A DNA stretch of 64,000 nt, from the NCBI RefSeq assembly GCF_000224145.3, contig NC_020175.2:3421218-3485217 (forward strand), in the 5' to 3' direction. Below the pieces are notes generated by a model. That model did not search any database. It saw only the letters and a list, made by a program, of their open reading frames with translations, and was not told where the DNA came from. Both the position numbers and the translations under genes were made by a program. Source of the DNA: Ciona intestinalis (taxonomy: Eukaryota > Chordata > Ascidiacea > Phlebobranchia > Cionidae). Positions 26,501 through 41,500 of the stretch are shown one piece after another (within the stretch, counting starts at the first letter, position 1; each line of letters opens with the position of its first letter).

Positions 26501-29500
26501 GAATTGCAAACAAGACGTTATGCCCTGTTGGAATGTATTGTCCCCCTGGTACAGGACTTGATCCAGGCAGATGTCCAACGGGAACATATTACGACGTAGA
26601 AGGGGCAGAATCTATTAGTGATTGTAAAGAATGCAGTGCAGGTAGTTATCTTATTAATCAGCCAAACCAAATGTAAAATAAAAAATAATTAAAAAAATTT
26701 TTTTTTATGTTTTCGAAAAAATATAAAAATTATACCCTCGCATCAGATATCTATTTTTTCCAAAATTACGTAAACGAATTTTATAAAACATTAAAAAAAT
26801 AAATTCAATTTTTTTCTAAAAAAAATAAAAAACTATACAGATTAACAGGAATTTCTTTATAGCTGTGATTCTTTAAAGTCCAAAGTGTCATTCATTCATT
26901 AAAAACGACAAAGTTACATAGGTGGAAACTTGTAAAACCCTATGGCGTCTGACTTTACCTGGTTTTATGATATATGTCCGACGCTGTGGCGTAGTGGTTA
27001 GCGCGCCTGCCTGTAACCATTAGNNNNNNNNNNNNNNNNNNNNNNNNNNNNNNNNNNNNNNNNNNNNNNNNNNACATTTGTATACAGGTTTTTATTGTGA
27101 CACTCTTGGTCTTACATCACCAACCAAGCAATGTGATGCATCCTACTACTGCAGGTAACATAGACCTATAGGAAACAGTTAAACTTAGTTATTTTTCCAC
27201 TTTTATATTTTTTTATCATTTATTTTTTTCAAAACAATGTTTATTATATATTTTGTTTTAATAATTTAGAAAAAAAATCGGATTTTTTTATGAAATGACT
27301 ATTTTTTTCGGAATTTACAATATTTTTAAAAAATAAAAACAATTTTATTTTGTAAGAAAAAAAAAAGTTTTTACAGCGAAGTGCTAATTCTAATAAAAAG
27401 TTTTGTCAATTGTTATTTTTTTTTAGATCTGGGGTAAATGTTAGTGACCCCGGGACTGCCCCCAGCTCAGGGGACGGGGGTTTATGTCCACCTGGGTATT
27501 ATTGTCTTCAGGGAACGGGGGAACCTGTGGGTTGCGACGAGGGAACTTTCTCTGATAAGGTGAAAAATTGTTTTTTTTTATACACATATTATATATATAT
27601 ATATATATATTGTTTGTTGTTTTTTTTTTTGATTTTGTCACTTTTATTTCATGCAATGCCAATAAAATGCTATGTTATTATTTTTTTCGGGGATTTATAA
27701 TATGGTTCTTTATATTGGTGATTATATTACAACCAATACTGACTTCTAGCTACAATTACAGTATATTATGTACTTAAACACCTTATACCCAATGTACCCA
27801 AACCATAACATATTCTGGTGACTTTTCTATTCTAAAAGTGGTGAGGTCCTTCGGCAGATCTTGGGATGTAGTTCAGAGTTAACCTAATAACTGATTCTGA
27901 TTTCTGATTAAATCTTTTTTTACAAATACCCGTATCAGATTGGAGCAAGCACACCTGGCGATTGTGACAGCTGTACAGTTGGTCAATTTTGCTCGGAAAG
28001 GAATCTTACATCACCTAATGGAAACTGCACAGCTGGATTCTTCTGCTCTGGTGGTTCAGCTACCCCTACACCAACAGGTTTGTAAGCCATGTTGAAAAAT
28101 AAGAAAATAAAATAATTTTCTAATAATGGTTAGCGCGCCTGTCTCTAACTCAAAGGTAATAGGTTCAAGGCTCTTCCCTGCTACCATTTTGGCGTATGTG
28201 TCCTTGGGCAAGACACTTAACGGCAATTGCTTCAACCAAGTGCTCATTAATGGTTTGTCCAAATTATCAGCCATAAATAAAAAAATGGGAAAATCCTCCC
28301 AAAAAATAAATAATCACCCACAAAGTAACAAACATGGTAACTCGTGAGCTGGCACGAGGTGTATGAAACAGAACACCCGTGTTATAATGACTGTCGTTTT
28401 CCAGCCACGCAAGGATAAAGTAAGTTACATTCATTCATTCATTCATTCGTTACATTCATTCAATTTAAAAATAAATAAATATTAAATCAATTAAACAAAG
28501 ATAAAACAATGGTAAAAAAGCTCCGATTTAAAAATATAAATCCTATATTCAATTTAATAAACTAATATTTAAATCCAGGTATTGGTGGAAATGTATGTTC
28601 ATACGGCAAATACTGCCCTGAAGGGACAGTGGTTGAGTTAGACTGTCCACCTGGAGGTTACAGCAACACTACAGGGTTACCTGCATGTACACCTTGTCAA
28701 GAAGGCTTCTATTGTCCTGGTGCTACCATAGATTACTCACAAAATCCATGCATGCCTGGGTATTACTGCCCTACAGGTAAAATTTTGTTCCTTTTTTAAA
28801 ATTTGAAATTGAGTTTAGCATAATATAAAAATAAATTTAAAACAACCTAATTTTCATTTATTTTTTAATTGGAATACAACACCAAATTCAAATTAAATAA
28901 AACGGGAGAATTAGCAACAAAACAACAGCCATTAAAAAAACTTTCTATTGGTAAAAATGACTTGAAATAAGTGTCATATAAAAACATTGCTTCTAAACCT
29001 ACTATTTTAGAGTGGGAAAAATAGTTTTTTTTGAATATTCTTTTTGTTTGAATAGTAAAATTGGTTTTTGGTAATATACTGCTAAATTTAAACATAAAAC
29101 TTTTTTTTTTAACAATTTTTTAATTTTTCAAAAAATTCTCTTTAACAATTTTTTTAATTTTTTAAAAAATAATTAAAATTTTCTTTTTTTTCTAATTTTG
29201 AATATTTTTTACACTGTTTTACATACGTGCAAAAAAAATCTTCAAATTTTTAAAACCAAAAAACAATTTTACACCAGGCACAGCAAGCTACATAGATACC
29301 CCATGTCCACCTGGTTCCTATGGTACTGTACCACAAGCATCATCTATAGATATGTGTTCACCATGTGATCCTGGCATGTATTGTGTGGGGAATGGTTCCA
29401 CTACCCCAACTGCACAATGTGACCCAGGTAAAATTTTAAACCATGTATTTGTACTTTCGACTTTTTTATAATAACTCTATAGTTTAAATGAATGTTTTTG

Positions 29501-32500
29501 TTTTTTTTTGCGAGAAATGAGGTTTTGCTTTTGAGTTAAAATACAAAAGTATAAAAAAATGATCGATTTTCTTAAATTTAATTTATTTATTTATTTATAT
29601 ATATTTCATTTATTCTTTTAATCGCAACTAAAATTTAAAAATTGTCGATATCCTTTTAGTCTTACAATTACAAAACTAGAAGTCTCTCTTGCTTTTCTCC
29701 CAAATATAAAAAAAAATTAAAAAAAAAAATTTTTTTTAGGTTATTTCTGTATGACAGATATTTTCTAGACAGACCGTTACAACAGTTTCTCAAATTTGAA
29801 AAAAAAAAAAATTTTAGGTTATTACTGCGTCGTCAACGCCACCACCCCCAAACCAAGCGGTATGATGAATGTAACGGGTGTCGACTCATGTTTATGCCCC
29901 GCTACTGACACAGGGGGTCGTTGCCCCATTGGATATTTCTGCACGGCAGGTTCACCTGCGCCAGAACCCTGCACTGGAGGTTACTACTGCGAAACAGAAG
30001 GTATTTAATAAAACAATTTTTATATGGGTGAGGTTCTGCGACAAGGCATGCCAAAAATTTTAAAAAGTTTATGCTTTTAAAAAATTGGTCTATTTTGTAT
30101 AGTTAAGTTTTTTTGCTGGAAATGTCATCTAAAAAATTGTCTTCTTTAAAAACTTTGTCTATTTTATATGAGTAAGGTTTTTTTGGTGAGGCATGTCAGG
30201 GGAACTCGGTTTTGAGCCAGAGTAGGCCTAAACACTCAGAAAAAGAGCTGTTTAAAAAAATAAGTATTTTGTTTATAAAGAATTATGTTTTAGGGCAAAC
30301 TGGCTATTTATATTCCTGTGTTAATTTAAATAGATATTAAAATCTCACATTTTTCACACTTTTTTCTTGTGTTTAAATTTTAACTTTGTCAGAAGACCTT
30401 GTTTTTTTTTTATAATAGTACCAAATGTCATACCCAAAATTAATTTTTTTTTTACTAAATACTAAAAACAATACCAAATTTTTCGCACCAAAACTTGAAA
30501 GTTTTATTTGGTTTTTTAATTTTTACCACATATATATAATTTTTAAATTCTATATTTTCAATACACAGGTCTAGATGCTCCTACAGCCAAATGCTTTGCT
30601 GGTTATTACTGCAACAGCAGTGCTACCAGACCAGACCCTGTTGATGGTTTTACTGGTGGTGTGTGTACTGAGGGCCATTGGTGTGGTAAGTAAAAACTAT
30701 TTTTTAGCCCAGTGGTCACTAATGGGTTGTCCAAATTATCAGCCATACATGAAAAAATATGAAAAAATCCCCACAAAATAATCACTTACAAAGTAATATA
30801 CATGGTAACTCATAGGCTGGCACGAGGTGTATGAAACAGTACACCTGTGTTTAACGACTGTTGTTTTTAAGCCACACAAGGATAAAGTTACATTTATTCA
30901 TTCAGTATAGCCACAAAAAAAAGCGGAACAAACCAGCAAGAATTAAAAAAAATACACCAAAAACTGCCTAAAACAACAAAAACTAACAACAACAAAATAA
31001 AAAATACACCAAAAACTGCACAAAAACAAAATTTCACCAAAAACCACATAAAATGAACATCATAAAATACAATTCAACTAATTTCTAGCATTTTTCTAAA
31101 AACAGATGAAGGAACTGCCAACCCTAAACCATGCCCAGCAGGCACTTATAACAACGGGACGTTCCTTAAATCTCAATCTGAATGCTCACAATGCACTGGT
31201 GGTTACTACTGTCCTGATGCTGGGCAAGTTACAGTCACAGAAGAATGCCCAGAAGGTAATATGATCATTTTGTTATTGGCATAATAATACCTTGATTGTA
31301 CAGGCACCATAGAAAAGTTGTTAACACGCCTGCTTCTAACCCAGAGGTAATGGGTTCAAGGCTCGTCGCTGCTACCATTGTGGGCGCATATGTCCTTGAG
31401 CAAGACACTTAACGGCAATTGCTCAAACCCAGTGTTTGCTTTATGGGTTGTCTGAATTGTTAGTTACTTATTTATTGTATATAGATAGCCCATTTTTAAG
31501 GTCCACAGTTTTTTCACCCTTTTTAAGCCATTTGATGAAGAAATTTCTCAGTGGGTACCATGGTACTGGCTTTGAATCTTGGTGCTGCCACTATTTTAGT
31601 ATTTTCTTGGGCAAATTGCTTAATTTCTCCAACCCAATGGTCACTAATGAGTTGTCAGCCATACAGAACAAAAAAAAAATTTTGAGAATTTTTTAAGCCA
31701 GAATTTGTATGAAACAGAACACCCATGTTATAACATCTGAATGCGAAACTGAAGAAATTACGTTTAGTTTAACATAAAACTATCTGTTTTCTCACAGGCC
31801 ACTTCTGTCCCTCCGGTTCAAGCAATGGCACCAGCAACCCATGCCAACCTGGTTTTTACTGTCCAGCTGGTTCACCAGATCAAGTAATTTGTAACTCAGG
31901 TTACTACCAAGATGAAATGCAAGCTATAGATTGCAAACAATGCCTTGAAGGTATGAATACAAAAGTGTTAAAATTAAAAAAAAATTATTTAAATACTGTT
32001 TTATTTTATTTGTTTGTGTTTTTGTATACATAAGTGTTTTAATTTTTGTTGTGTTACTTTTTCATTACTGTTATTTAATACTATGTTTTACGATGGTGGT
32101 TCTTACATGTAAGTTGTTTTTATATTACAATATGGTTGTTAGATATATTTTCTATTATACATAACAGTATTTACCAATATCCACTATCATATTACATGTA
32201 ACAGCCATATTATTCCTTTAAAAAAATCCTCAAAAGTAATCCCCCGCAAAGTAACATACTTAGTAACTTGTAAGCAAGCACGAGGTGTATGAAACAAAAC
32301 ACCTGTGTTTAACGACTGTAATTTTCCGGCCTAGCGAGGATAAAGTAAGTTACATTCATTTAAACATATTTGTTAATTTTTTGTTTTCAATTTTTATAAT
32401 TTTTTCTCTCAGGTTACTACTGTGACAATAGCATTGCTGCAATCCCAGATTACAGTACCTATCCTTGTCCTATGGGTAGTTATTGCCCCAATGGTACCAC

Positions 32501-35500
32501 ATTTTCCACACAATATCTATGCCAACCTGGTACCTATGGTAGCCAAGAGAAAAGGGTTTCTGCAGATCAATGTGATGACTGCCCACCTGGCAAATATTGT
32601 CCTCTTTTGGGAATGGTATCTTCGGATGGTAAGTTTTTTTTACTAGGCTGGGGTTTGAACCCAGGACCTTTGTTTTGTATTTAATGTTTTATTTAGATTT
32701 TATATTTTATAAAGAATTTTTTTCTGAATGAATAAATAAATACACTTAACAACAATTGCTCCAACTCAGTGGTCACAAATGGGCTGTCCAAATTATCAGC
32801 CACACATAAAAAAAAACAAAAAAATATTCACCTACAAAGTAACATACTAACTCATAAGCTGGCACGAGGTGTATGAAACAGAACACCCTGTGTTTAACGA
32901 CTGTCATTTTCCAGCCACGAGAGAATAAAGTAAGTTACACTCATTCATCCAAAATATTAGAAGGACAATTTACATCTTAAAAACAAAGCAAATTTTGCAA
33001 AGTTTGTAACTTTTTAATTTGTTTTCCAGTTACACCATCTTCCCCCACCTACGATTGTGCAGCTGGTTATCTTTGTATATCTGGTGCTTCAGTTGCTACA
33101 CCTAATGATACAGTCACTGGTAAACCATGCGACGCTGGCTATTACTGCAAAGAAGGTAGGCTAAGCGTTTTACCGATTTTCTATTTAACGCATGTGGTTC
33201 TGAATGCATATTGTGTTTTTTTCAGTTTTTTTAAACTTTTTTTGCTAAATAAACAAGTATAAACAAAGCTGTTGCAGCCAGGCACATTAAAAACTCAAAG
33301 TGTAAATAGCTCTTATTGCAAATTGAATATTGTTTTCAAAGAATGTAGGTATGGTCACCTTTATCAGTCAATACCATTTAAAAAAAAAAAAAAAATGTTT
33401 TCATAAAAGAATTGTTTTTAAATACACTTTTGCTAAAAACTGTGTTTTTTTACACAATATTTAAACAGAAGGTTTTTAGTTTTAACACAGACTAAAACCC
33501 ATTATTCCTAAAGGTGCAATATCTCCTACTTCATGCAAAGAAGGGACATTCAACAATCAAACCGGACAAGGATTTTCAACCGCATGTGTAGACTGCACAC
33601 CGGGTTATTATTGTGATCAAAAAGCTTTGGTTAATCCGTCTGCAAAATGCAGTGCTGGGTAAGATTGTAGTTTTAGACTTGGTTGCAATTGACCATGGCC
33701 GGGGCTTAATTGTTACCACTACTCTTATTGTACTTAAGGCCAAAGGGTGCAATGTTTAATGCTAAATGTTGGTACCATTTTTTATTTAACAAGACACTTG
33801 ACGGAAATTGTTCCAATCCATTGGTTATATGGAATCTAAATTGTAATCCATACAGAAAAAACTTATAATTTAAAAAGTTATTTACGTGGTAGCTTCTAAA
33901 CGAGTATGTGGTATAAGAAATAAAGCACCCATGTTATGACAACTGATTCACTGTGGCAGTCACCAATGTTTTATTATAAAAAAATTCTAAGAATAAAATT
34001 GAAAAAAATCCAGCCAAGAAAATCATATAAATTCTGTAGCAAAAAATGCCACTGTCACCTAAAAGTGGTGGCAAATACCACCAACCACTATTAACTGCAC
34101 AAATTTTATGTCACAGACTTAAATATTTCTCTGGCAATTTCATGTTTATGCCAAACGCCACCTTGAATTTCGAGCTCCATATTGATACTTTTATTTTTTA
34201 GCTACTACTGTCCTGGTGGTGATGAAATACCTACGCCTGCAAACCAGAACTGTACAGTAGGTCACTACTGCCCTGAAGGAACAGCAAACCCCATTCCATG
34301 CCCTGATGGAAGATACATGCTTGATAGACAGGCTGAGATATGTTTAGACTGCCCAGCTGGTACTTACTGTGTGGATGGTATTAATACACTCCCATGCCCT
34401 ATTGGTAAGATTTTATATAATTTTATAATATTGTACAGTAAGATTAGTATAGTGGGGTGGGGGAAGATGGGACACCTTTAGGAGACAATATCTAAATATT
34501 CTAATCTTGTTTTCAACAATTAACAACGGTTTACGGGAGTCGTGAGGATATAGTTTTATGAATCTTTGAATTTTCTTTATTTACTACTAAATTAGAGGAG
34601 AAAATAGAAAAAACAGGCGTCTTATCTTCCCCCACCCTACTATATATTTTATGCTATATAGTAAGGTTGAGGAAGATGGGACACATTTAGCACATAATAT
34701 TCAAATATCCTGATCGTATTTTAAACAACTAACAACGGTATTTGGGAGTTGTGAGGATACAGTTTTATGTTTCTTTGAATGTTCTTTGTTTACAGTCGAA
34801 ATGAACGAGAAAATAGAATGAAAATGTGTCCCATCTTCCCCCATCCTACTATAGTACTAAAATCCTAAACTTCCCTAAAAGATTATGATGTTTTTGCTAG
34901 CTTTCTTTATAGTTAAAATTAATGTTTAATATACTAGTATGCATAAACCTGCTAAAAGTCTTAAAAAAACTATAAGTTTTCTATTTAGAACCAGCAGAAA
35001 ACACTAAATAAATATAAAACAACCAAAAGCATTTAAAATAAAAAGAAAATATGAAAAAAAACATGAAAAAAAACACAGTACAAATATTATGTTTTGCAAA
35101 AATTATTTTAAAACCCACATTTTTCAGGTTACTTCTGCCCTAATGGGACATGTTATCCATAGCAGAAAATCACATATTAAATTTAAACAAAAAAATACAA
35201 AAAATTAGTTCTATATGTTAAAATTAGAAAAAAAATTAATTTAACAAAAATTATTTTTATCAGGTTATTTCTGCCCAAATGGGACAGGCTATCCGTGGCC
35301 TGCCTGCCCACCTGGCAGCTTTGGACAAGCTGGTAGCTTACAAAAGATTGACGATTGCGAGGCATGCCCTGCAGGAAAATATTGCGAGGAATATAATGCA
35401 ACAACATATACTGGTCCATGTGAAGCGACTTATTTTTGTAAAAATGGAAGTTCCTCAGCTACACCTGATGGGAGCGACGGTAAGGTTATGTTAATTTTGG

Positions 35501-38500
35501 ATTGCACTATAGGACTTATGTATAGTAGGGTGGGGAAGACGAGACACCTTTAGCAGTTATATATTCAAAAAGCCTGATCGTGTTTTAAACAATTAACAAC
35601 TCTTTATGGGAGTTGTGAGGATACGGTTTTGTAATTTTTTGAATGTTTTTTGTTTACTACTAACTGGGACGAGAAATAAATTGTTTTAACAACTGTTGTT
35701 TTGTCGCTATTTCCTGTCTTTTTTGTTTACTATTTCTAATCTTTTCTACCTAATCGAAAAGACAAATAAAGTTATTATTAAAGGTATTATGTTTCTTGTT
35801 AGAGGTGGTATAGTATTTACTGGTCATAAAATTTGTACTTTTTAACAAAAACATTTTTTTCAGTGATGATAAGGTTTGTGTATATTTTAATTCAGCGATT
35901 CACCTTTTCAATTTTTTTTGTGTTATATAGGCATTTCAACCTAAATTGTAAAATTTGAGTTTTTAAATGTTTATCACAGCTCTTTTTTTAAAATTATAAG
36001 AAGAGAGACTAGTGTTCATTTAAACAGAAACTATTAAGTCACATTTAGAGTAATGCTCCAACTCAGGCCTAAAAAAAAGTCCTATAACGTGTCTTATTGT
36101 ATAAAATAAAAACTAACCTCTGACCTTGGCTTTTCCAGCTGTATTACATTTTACTATTATGGTTTAGTATTTATCATTTATTATCATCAGGTATCAATGG
36201 TCCGTGCTCTCCTGGTCACTATTGTCCAGCGGGTGTCACTGTGGAGCAGGATTGTCCACCAGGAACATTTTCAAACAAAAGTGGCCTCGCTGTTGCTGTA
36301 AGTTGTTTCTAAAAACCTGTCAGAATTTAAAACTGTAATGGTTTATGAATGACTAACTATGTTTTACACTTACATGGCGGTATAACATTTGTTGTTATAA
36401 CGTTTTCACTTCATGTGCTCCCTTACAAGTTACTACAAATATGACTTCATTCTATTTTTTGCTTTGTAAAAATATGTGCTTATAGGAGTAATAGTACTCA
36501 TGTAAGGCCCAAAGGGTCTTAAAAATCTGGTCTAAATTCTAGGTCCGCTAAAAAAACTATATCTATAGAAATAGAATAAATTTTGTAAAATCGTTTCTAA
36601 AAATAAAAAATGTATAACAAAAATTAACAAAATAATAAAAAAATCAATAAAAAAATGGCACTGACCCACAATTTTTTTTCTTTACAGTCTGAACATTCTG
36701 GCTGTCCTGCTGGTAAAAAATATAGTCTAAATAAAAAAAAAATTAAAAAAAGTGGAAATTGACCCACCCCTTTTTCTACAGTCTGAATGTTCTGGCTGTC
36801 CTGCCGGTAAATTCTGCAGCGGTGGAAAAGATGCCCCAGATGGTGACTGTGCAGGGGGTTATTACTGTGTTGTGAATTCCACACAAGAAAAACCACCAGT
36901 AACAGATAACACAGGTGGTCCATGCCCATCTGGTTTCCAATGCCCAGTAGGATCTGCCAACCCAGAAGCTTGCAGAATTGGAACTTATAATAACCAACCT
37001 GGACTGCAAGAGTGCTACACCTGCCCTGCAGGGTAAGAAAATTTAAAAAATATAGAAAATGGGTAAAAAAGTAACTTTTTTTTCAAAAATTGGTAAAAAA
37101 TAACATTCTTTTAAAAATTGGTAAAAAAAGTAAAAATAATTAAAATTAAGTACAGTTATAAAAAGTTCAAATGTTGTTGTTCTTAGTCTACTGCTGTAAA
37201 AAAATACTTTTTTAAATGGTGGCAGGGTAAAAAAATATAAAAGAATCATCTTTTTGTTAATTTTTTCACTAATGTTAGAAAATATTTCACTAATGTTAGA
37301 AAATATTTCACTAATGTTAGAAAATATTTCACTAATGTTAAAAAATAGCAAATAAAACATAATTTATTCACAAATCATTTTGCGTGTTTTGAAATATTTT
37401 TTACCCAGCAAATAAAAATGCAATTTTGTTTATATTTTATAACTTTTCCACTTTTCCAGCTACTTCTGTCCTGAAAATGCGACAGACTATATCAACAACG
37501 AGTGTCCACCTGGTTATTTCTGCCCTAATGGAACTGGGGGTCCATATGATCACCCATGCCCTATTGGTACATTCAACAATGCTAGTGGTGGACAGGATTT
37601 AAGGGACTGTGCACCTTGTAAACCAGGTAGGGAATTTAGTGTTGAAAAATCTGGCGGAGTGGCACAATGGGTTCAAGGCTTGCCGCTGCTACCATTGTGG
37701 TTGTATGTGTCATTGGGCAAGACACTTAATGGAAAATGCTCAAACCCAGTGGTCACTAATGGGTTGTCTAAATTGTCAGCCATACATGGACACACAAAAA
37801 ATAGAAAAAAATTGTTACCCAAAAAGCTACATACGTGGTCACTTGTAAGCTGGTACGAGGTGTATGAAACAGAACACCCGTGTTATAATGACTGTCGTTT
37901 TCCTGCCGTGCGAGGATAAAGTAAGTTACATTTATTCATTCAAAAAAATAAAAATAAATTAATTACCTACAAAGTAACATACGTGGTTACTTGTAAGCTG
38001 GTACAAGGTGTACGAAACAGAACACCTGTTATAAAGACTGTACAAGTACTCCACTATTTAAAATACCAATTTAAAGTACACCAATATTACATCCAGTACC
38101 AACTTTTCTCAGGTTATTATTGCGAAACTGTTGGTCTACGTGAACCCAATGCTCTATGTTCAGAGGGCTGGTATTGCACGTTATGTTCATGGTCTCCCAC
38201 CCCTACTAACTCCACCCCTATAACTGGTAAGTGTTGCCAAATTATTTATAAAGCATGGTATTTTTAATATTTGGGTGGGCAGGTGAAACTGAACTGGAAA
38301 CCCTTTTTTTGTGGCAGAATTTTTTTTTTTTTTTTGTGGCAGAATTTTTTAATTTTTTTGTGGCAGTATTTTTTTATTTTTTTGTGGCAGAAAAACAGTA
38401 ATTGATGTTGTGAGCATTTATTATTGTTGGCGTATGTGTCATTGGGCAAGACACCTAATGGAAAATGCTCCAACCCAGTGGTCACTAATAGGTTATAAAT

Positions 38501-41500
38501 TGTCAGCCATGCACTACAAAAAAATTAAAAAAACTCTAAAATAATAAAAGTAGTTGCCATGAAAACGGTAGTAAAGCCAATTACAAAAGTGACTTCAATC
38601 TTTAAATGAGACTGCTGAAAGTTGTATGATAGCTTACCTTTTTAAAAATCTGTACTATTTTTCAGTTGGCGAATGAAATGTTGTCATAATTTATTTTTTT
38701 TTTTCACTAGAAGACTTATTTTCTTATATATCATGTGATGCCTGGTGGGACAACAGTGAAATCATGTGTATTCGCCTAAACCCCAGGTTAATTTCAATCA
38801 TACTTCTCAACAGTAAGCGACACTTCATGCCTTTGTCCTGTACAAAGTGACGTCAACTCAACAGGAGGTCGATGCCAACCTGGAAGTTTCTGCCCAACAG
38901 GGTCATACGAACCAACACCGTGCACGCCAGGTATGAAGTTTCTTTTCAACATTGCAAACCAGTGCTTTTGGATTTTTTTTGACCCATTTTGTTATTAAAA
39001 CCACTGAAATAAAATCGTCTTCCATATTTCTTTGTTAAAAGCCAATTTTAATAAAAAATATTTAAGACACATATACATATGAACCAACTCCATGAGCACC
39101 GAGTACGAAGTTTAAAAAATAAATTTTCGACAGTGAAACCAGTGCCTAACTTTTTTTGACAAATTTTAGTTTTTAAATCCATTCAAGTTTTATTGGTGTG
39201 AACTTTTCTTTGTTAAATTACTCTTTTAAAAAGTATTAAATTACATTTTCGAAATTATTATTTTTAAGAAGAATTTTTGAGTAAGAACAAGAATCGTCGG
39301 AAAAATTTTATCACTAACATTTATTTCAGGAGAATATTGTGAAACTGCTGGTCTTGGTAGCATGACCAGTGGACCGTGTCAAGCAGGTTTCTATTGTCTT
39401 GGTGGTGCGAGCTCTCCCACCCCCTCTGATGGTGTAACTGGTGATGTGTGTCCGTAAGTAAAAAAAAATCTTTTAAATTTTTTTGTGTGTTGCTGTAGCA
39501 AGCGGTTTTCCCCTACCTCTAACCCAGAGGTAAAAGGTTCAAGACATGCTGCTGCTATCATTGTGTCAGCCATACATCAGCCACGTACATAGAAATATTA
39601 CCAAGATAATCACCCACAAAGTAACATACATGGTAACTCGTAAGCTAGCACGAGGTGTTAAACCCGTGTAACGACTGTCGTCTTCCGACCAAGCAAGAAT
39701 AAAACAAATTACACTTTCATCCATCAATTCATATAAATAGTGATTCATTTTTTAATGTAAAACAATCTTCTAAACCTAAAACCTTATAAATTATATTATA
39801 ATTTAAATTATAATACTAGTTTTTCTATATTAGTTATATTAATATCCAAATATAATTGTACAGCATTGGACATTACTGTGAGTCAGGTAGCAAAGATAAA
39901 ACACCTTGTGCTCCTGGTACCTTCAGTAACCTTACTGAGAATCAGAACCAAGCCAACTGNNNNNNNNNNNNNNNNNNNNNNNNNNNNNNNNNNNNNNNNN
40001 NNNNNNNNNCAGGTAGCAAAGATATTACACCTTGTGCTCCTGGTACCTTCAGTAACCGTACTGAGAATCAGAACCAAGCCAACTGTACTATGTGCACGCC
40101 AGGTAAAACGCATTTCTATTTTTAAAATTACTGTAAAATATAATAAACTTGAAAAAAATGCGAAAAGTTAGTTACTGTTTCTAGTTTTTAAATTTTCATT
40201 TGATGCAAATTTTTTACAACAGTGGTAAACTGTTTCCTATTTTTGTTCTGATATTATAGGCCTTTAGCATTTTATTCCTTTATACATTTTTTCATGCTAA
40301 CAAAATTAAAATAGTAACAAACCTAAAATTTTCATTTAACACACTTAAAACACTAAATTCTAAAACTCTGACTTTTTACTATTTCTTGTTTTCTCCAACA
40401 AATATAGTAGGTTGGGGCAAGGTAGGATAGTCCATGTTTTCATTCTGTTTTATCGTCCCATTTTGTAGTAAACAAAGAATATTTTTCAGAAATACATAAC
40501 TGTATCTTCCTGCCTCTAAAGGAAAAATTGTAGTTGATAAAAACTGCATTACATAACATGGGTCGTTGTGTGCTTACGGTATCCATTTTACCCTAAAAAA
40601 CTATACCAAAAAATAGTCCAACACCAACTTTAAACAAAAAATATTTACAAAATTACATAACTGTATCTTCTTGCCTCTAAAGGAGTGCTTTTAGTTGTTA
40701 AAAACTGCATTACATAATTACAACATTTTTCAACACCTACTTTTTTAGGTTTCTACTGTTCTGGTGGCGATTCTGTTGAAACTAATTTATGCGCTGAGCG
40801 TTACTACTGTCCGGGTGGCCAAAATATAAGCAGTCCGGCTGAGTTCCTATGCCCACCTGGTTCATACTGCTTAGCAGGACAGTCGGAACCCGCACCTTGT
40901 GAAAGTGGGACATATCAGAATCAATATGGACAGGTAGTAGAGTCAAAAAAAATTTTATTTATTTTTTATTTTTTTTTTTTATCTAAAATATTTTTTTATG
41001 TTATATTCTATTTGTTTAGCTGCAATGCTGTTACTCTAGAAATTCAGTTATGTGTTATTTTACATTAAAATCAATTTTATTTATCTCTTTGAACACTATA
41101 GCAAAGAAAATAGATAAATTAATCAAAACAGTGAAGAGAAGTGAATTAGCAACAAAACGAGTAAATGACAGTTATTAAAAACACAAACTACTTGAGGAAA
41201 AGTATTAAATAAAAGCATGGCTGCTAAACCTACAATGCAGAATAAATTAACTCATATTAGGTATTTAAATTAAAGCAAATTAGTGTAGATTTAAAAAAAT
41301 GTGTGTAATTTTGAACCTACTTGAGGAAAAGTGTCATATAAAAGCATGGCTGCTAAACCTACAATACAGTATAAATTAACTCCTATTGAATTGTATTTAA
41401 ATTAAAGCAAATTACTGTATATATACAAAAAAATGTGTAATTTTTGATAGGTAATTCATAGGGATGCACATTACAGAATTTCGAATCTTATAGATTCGAA

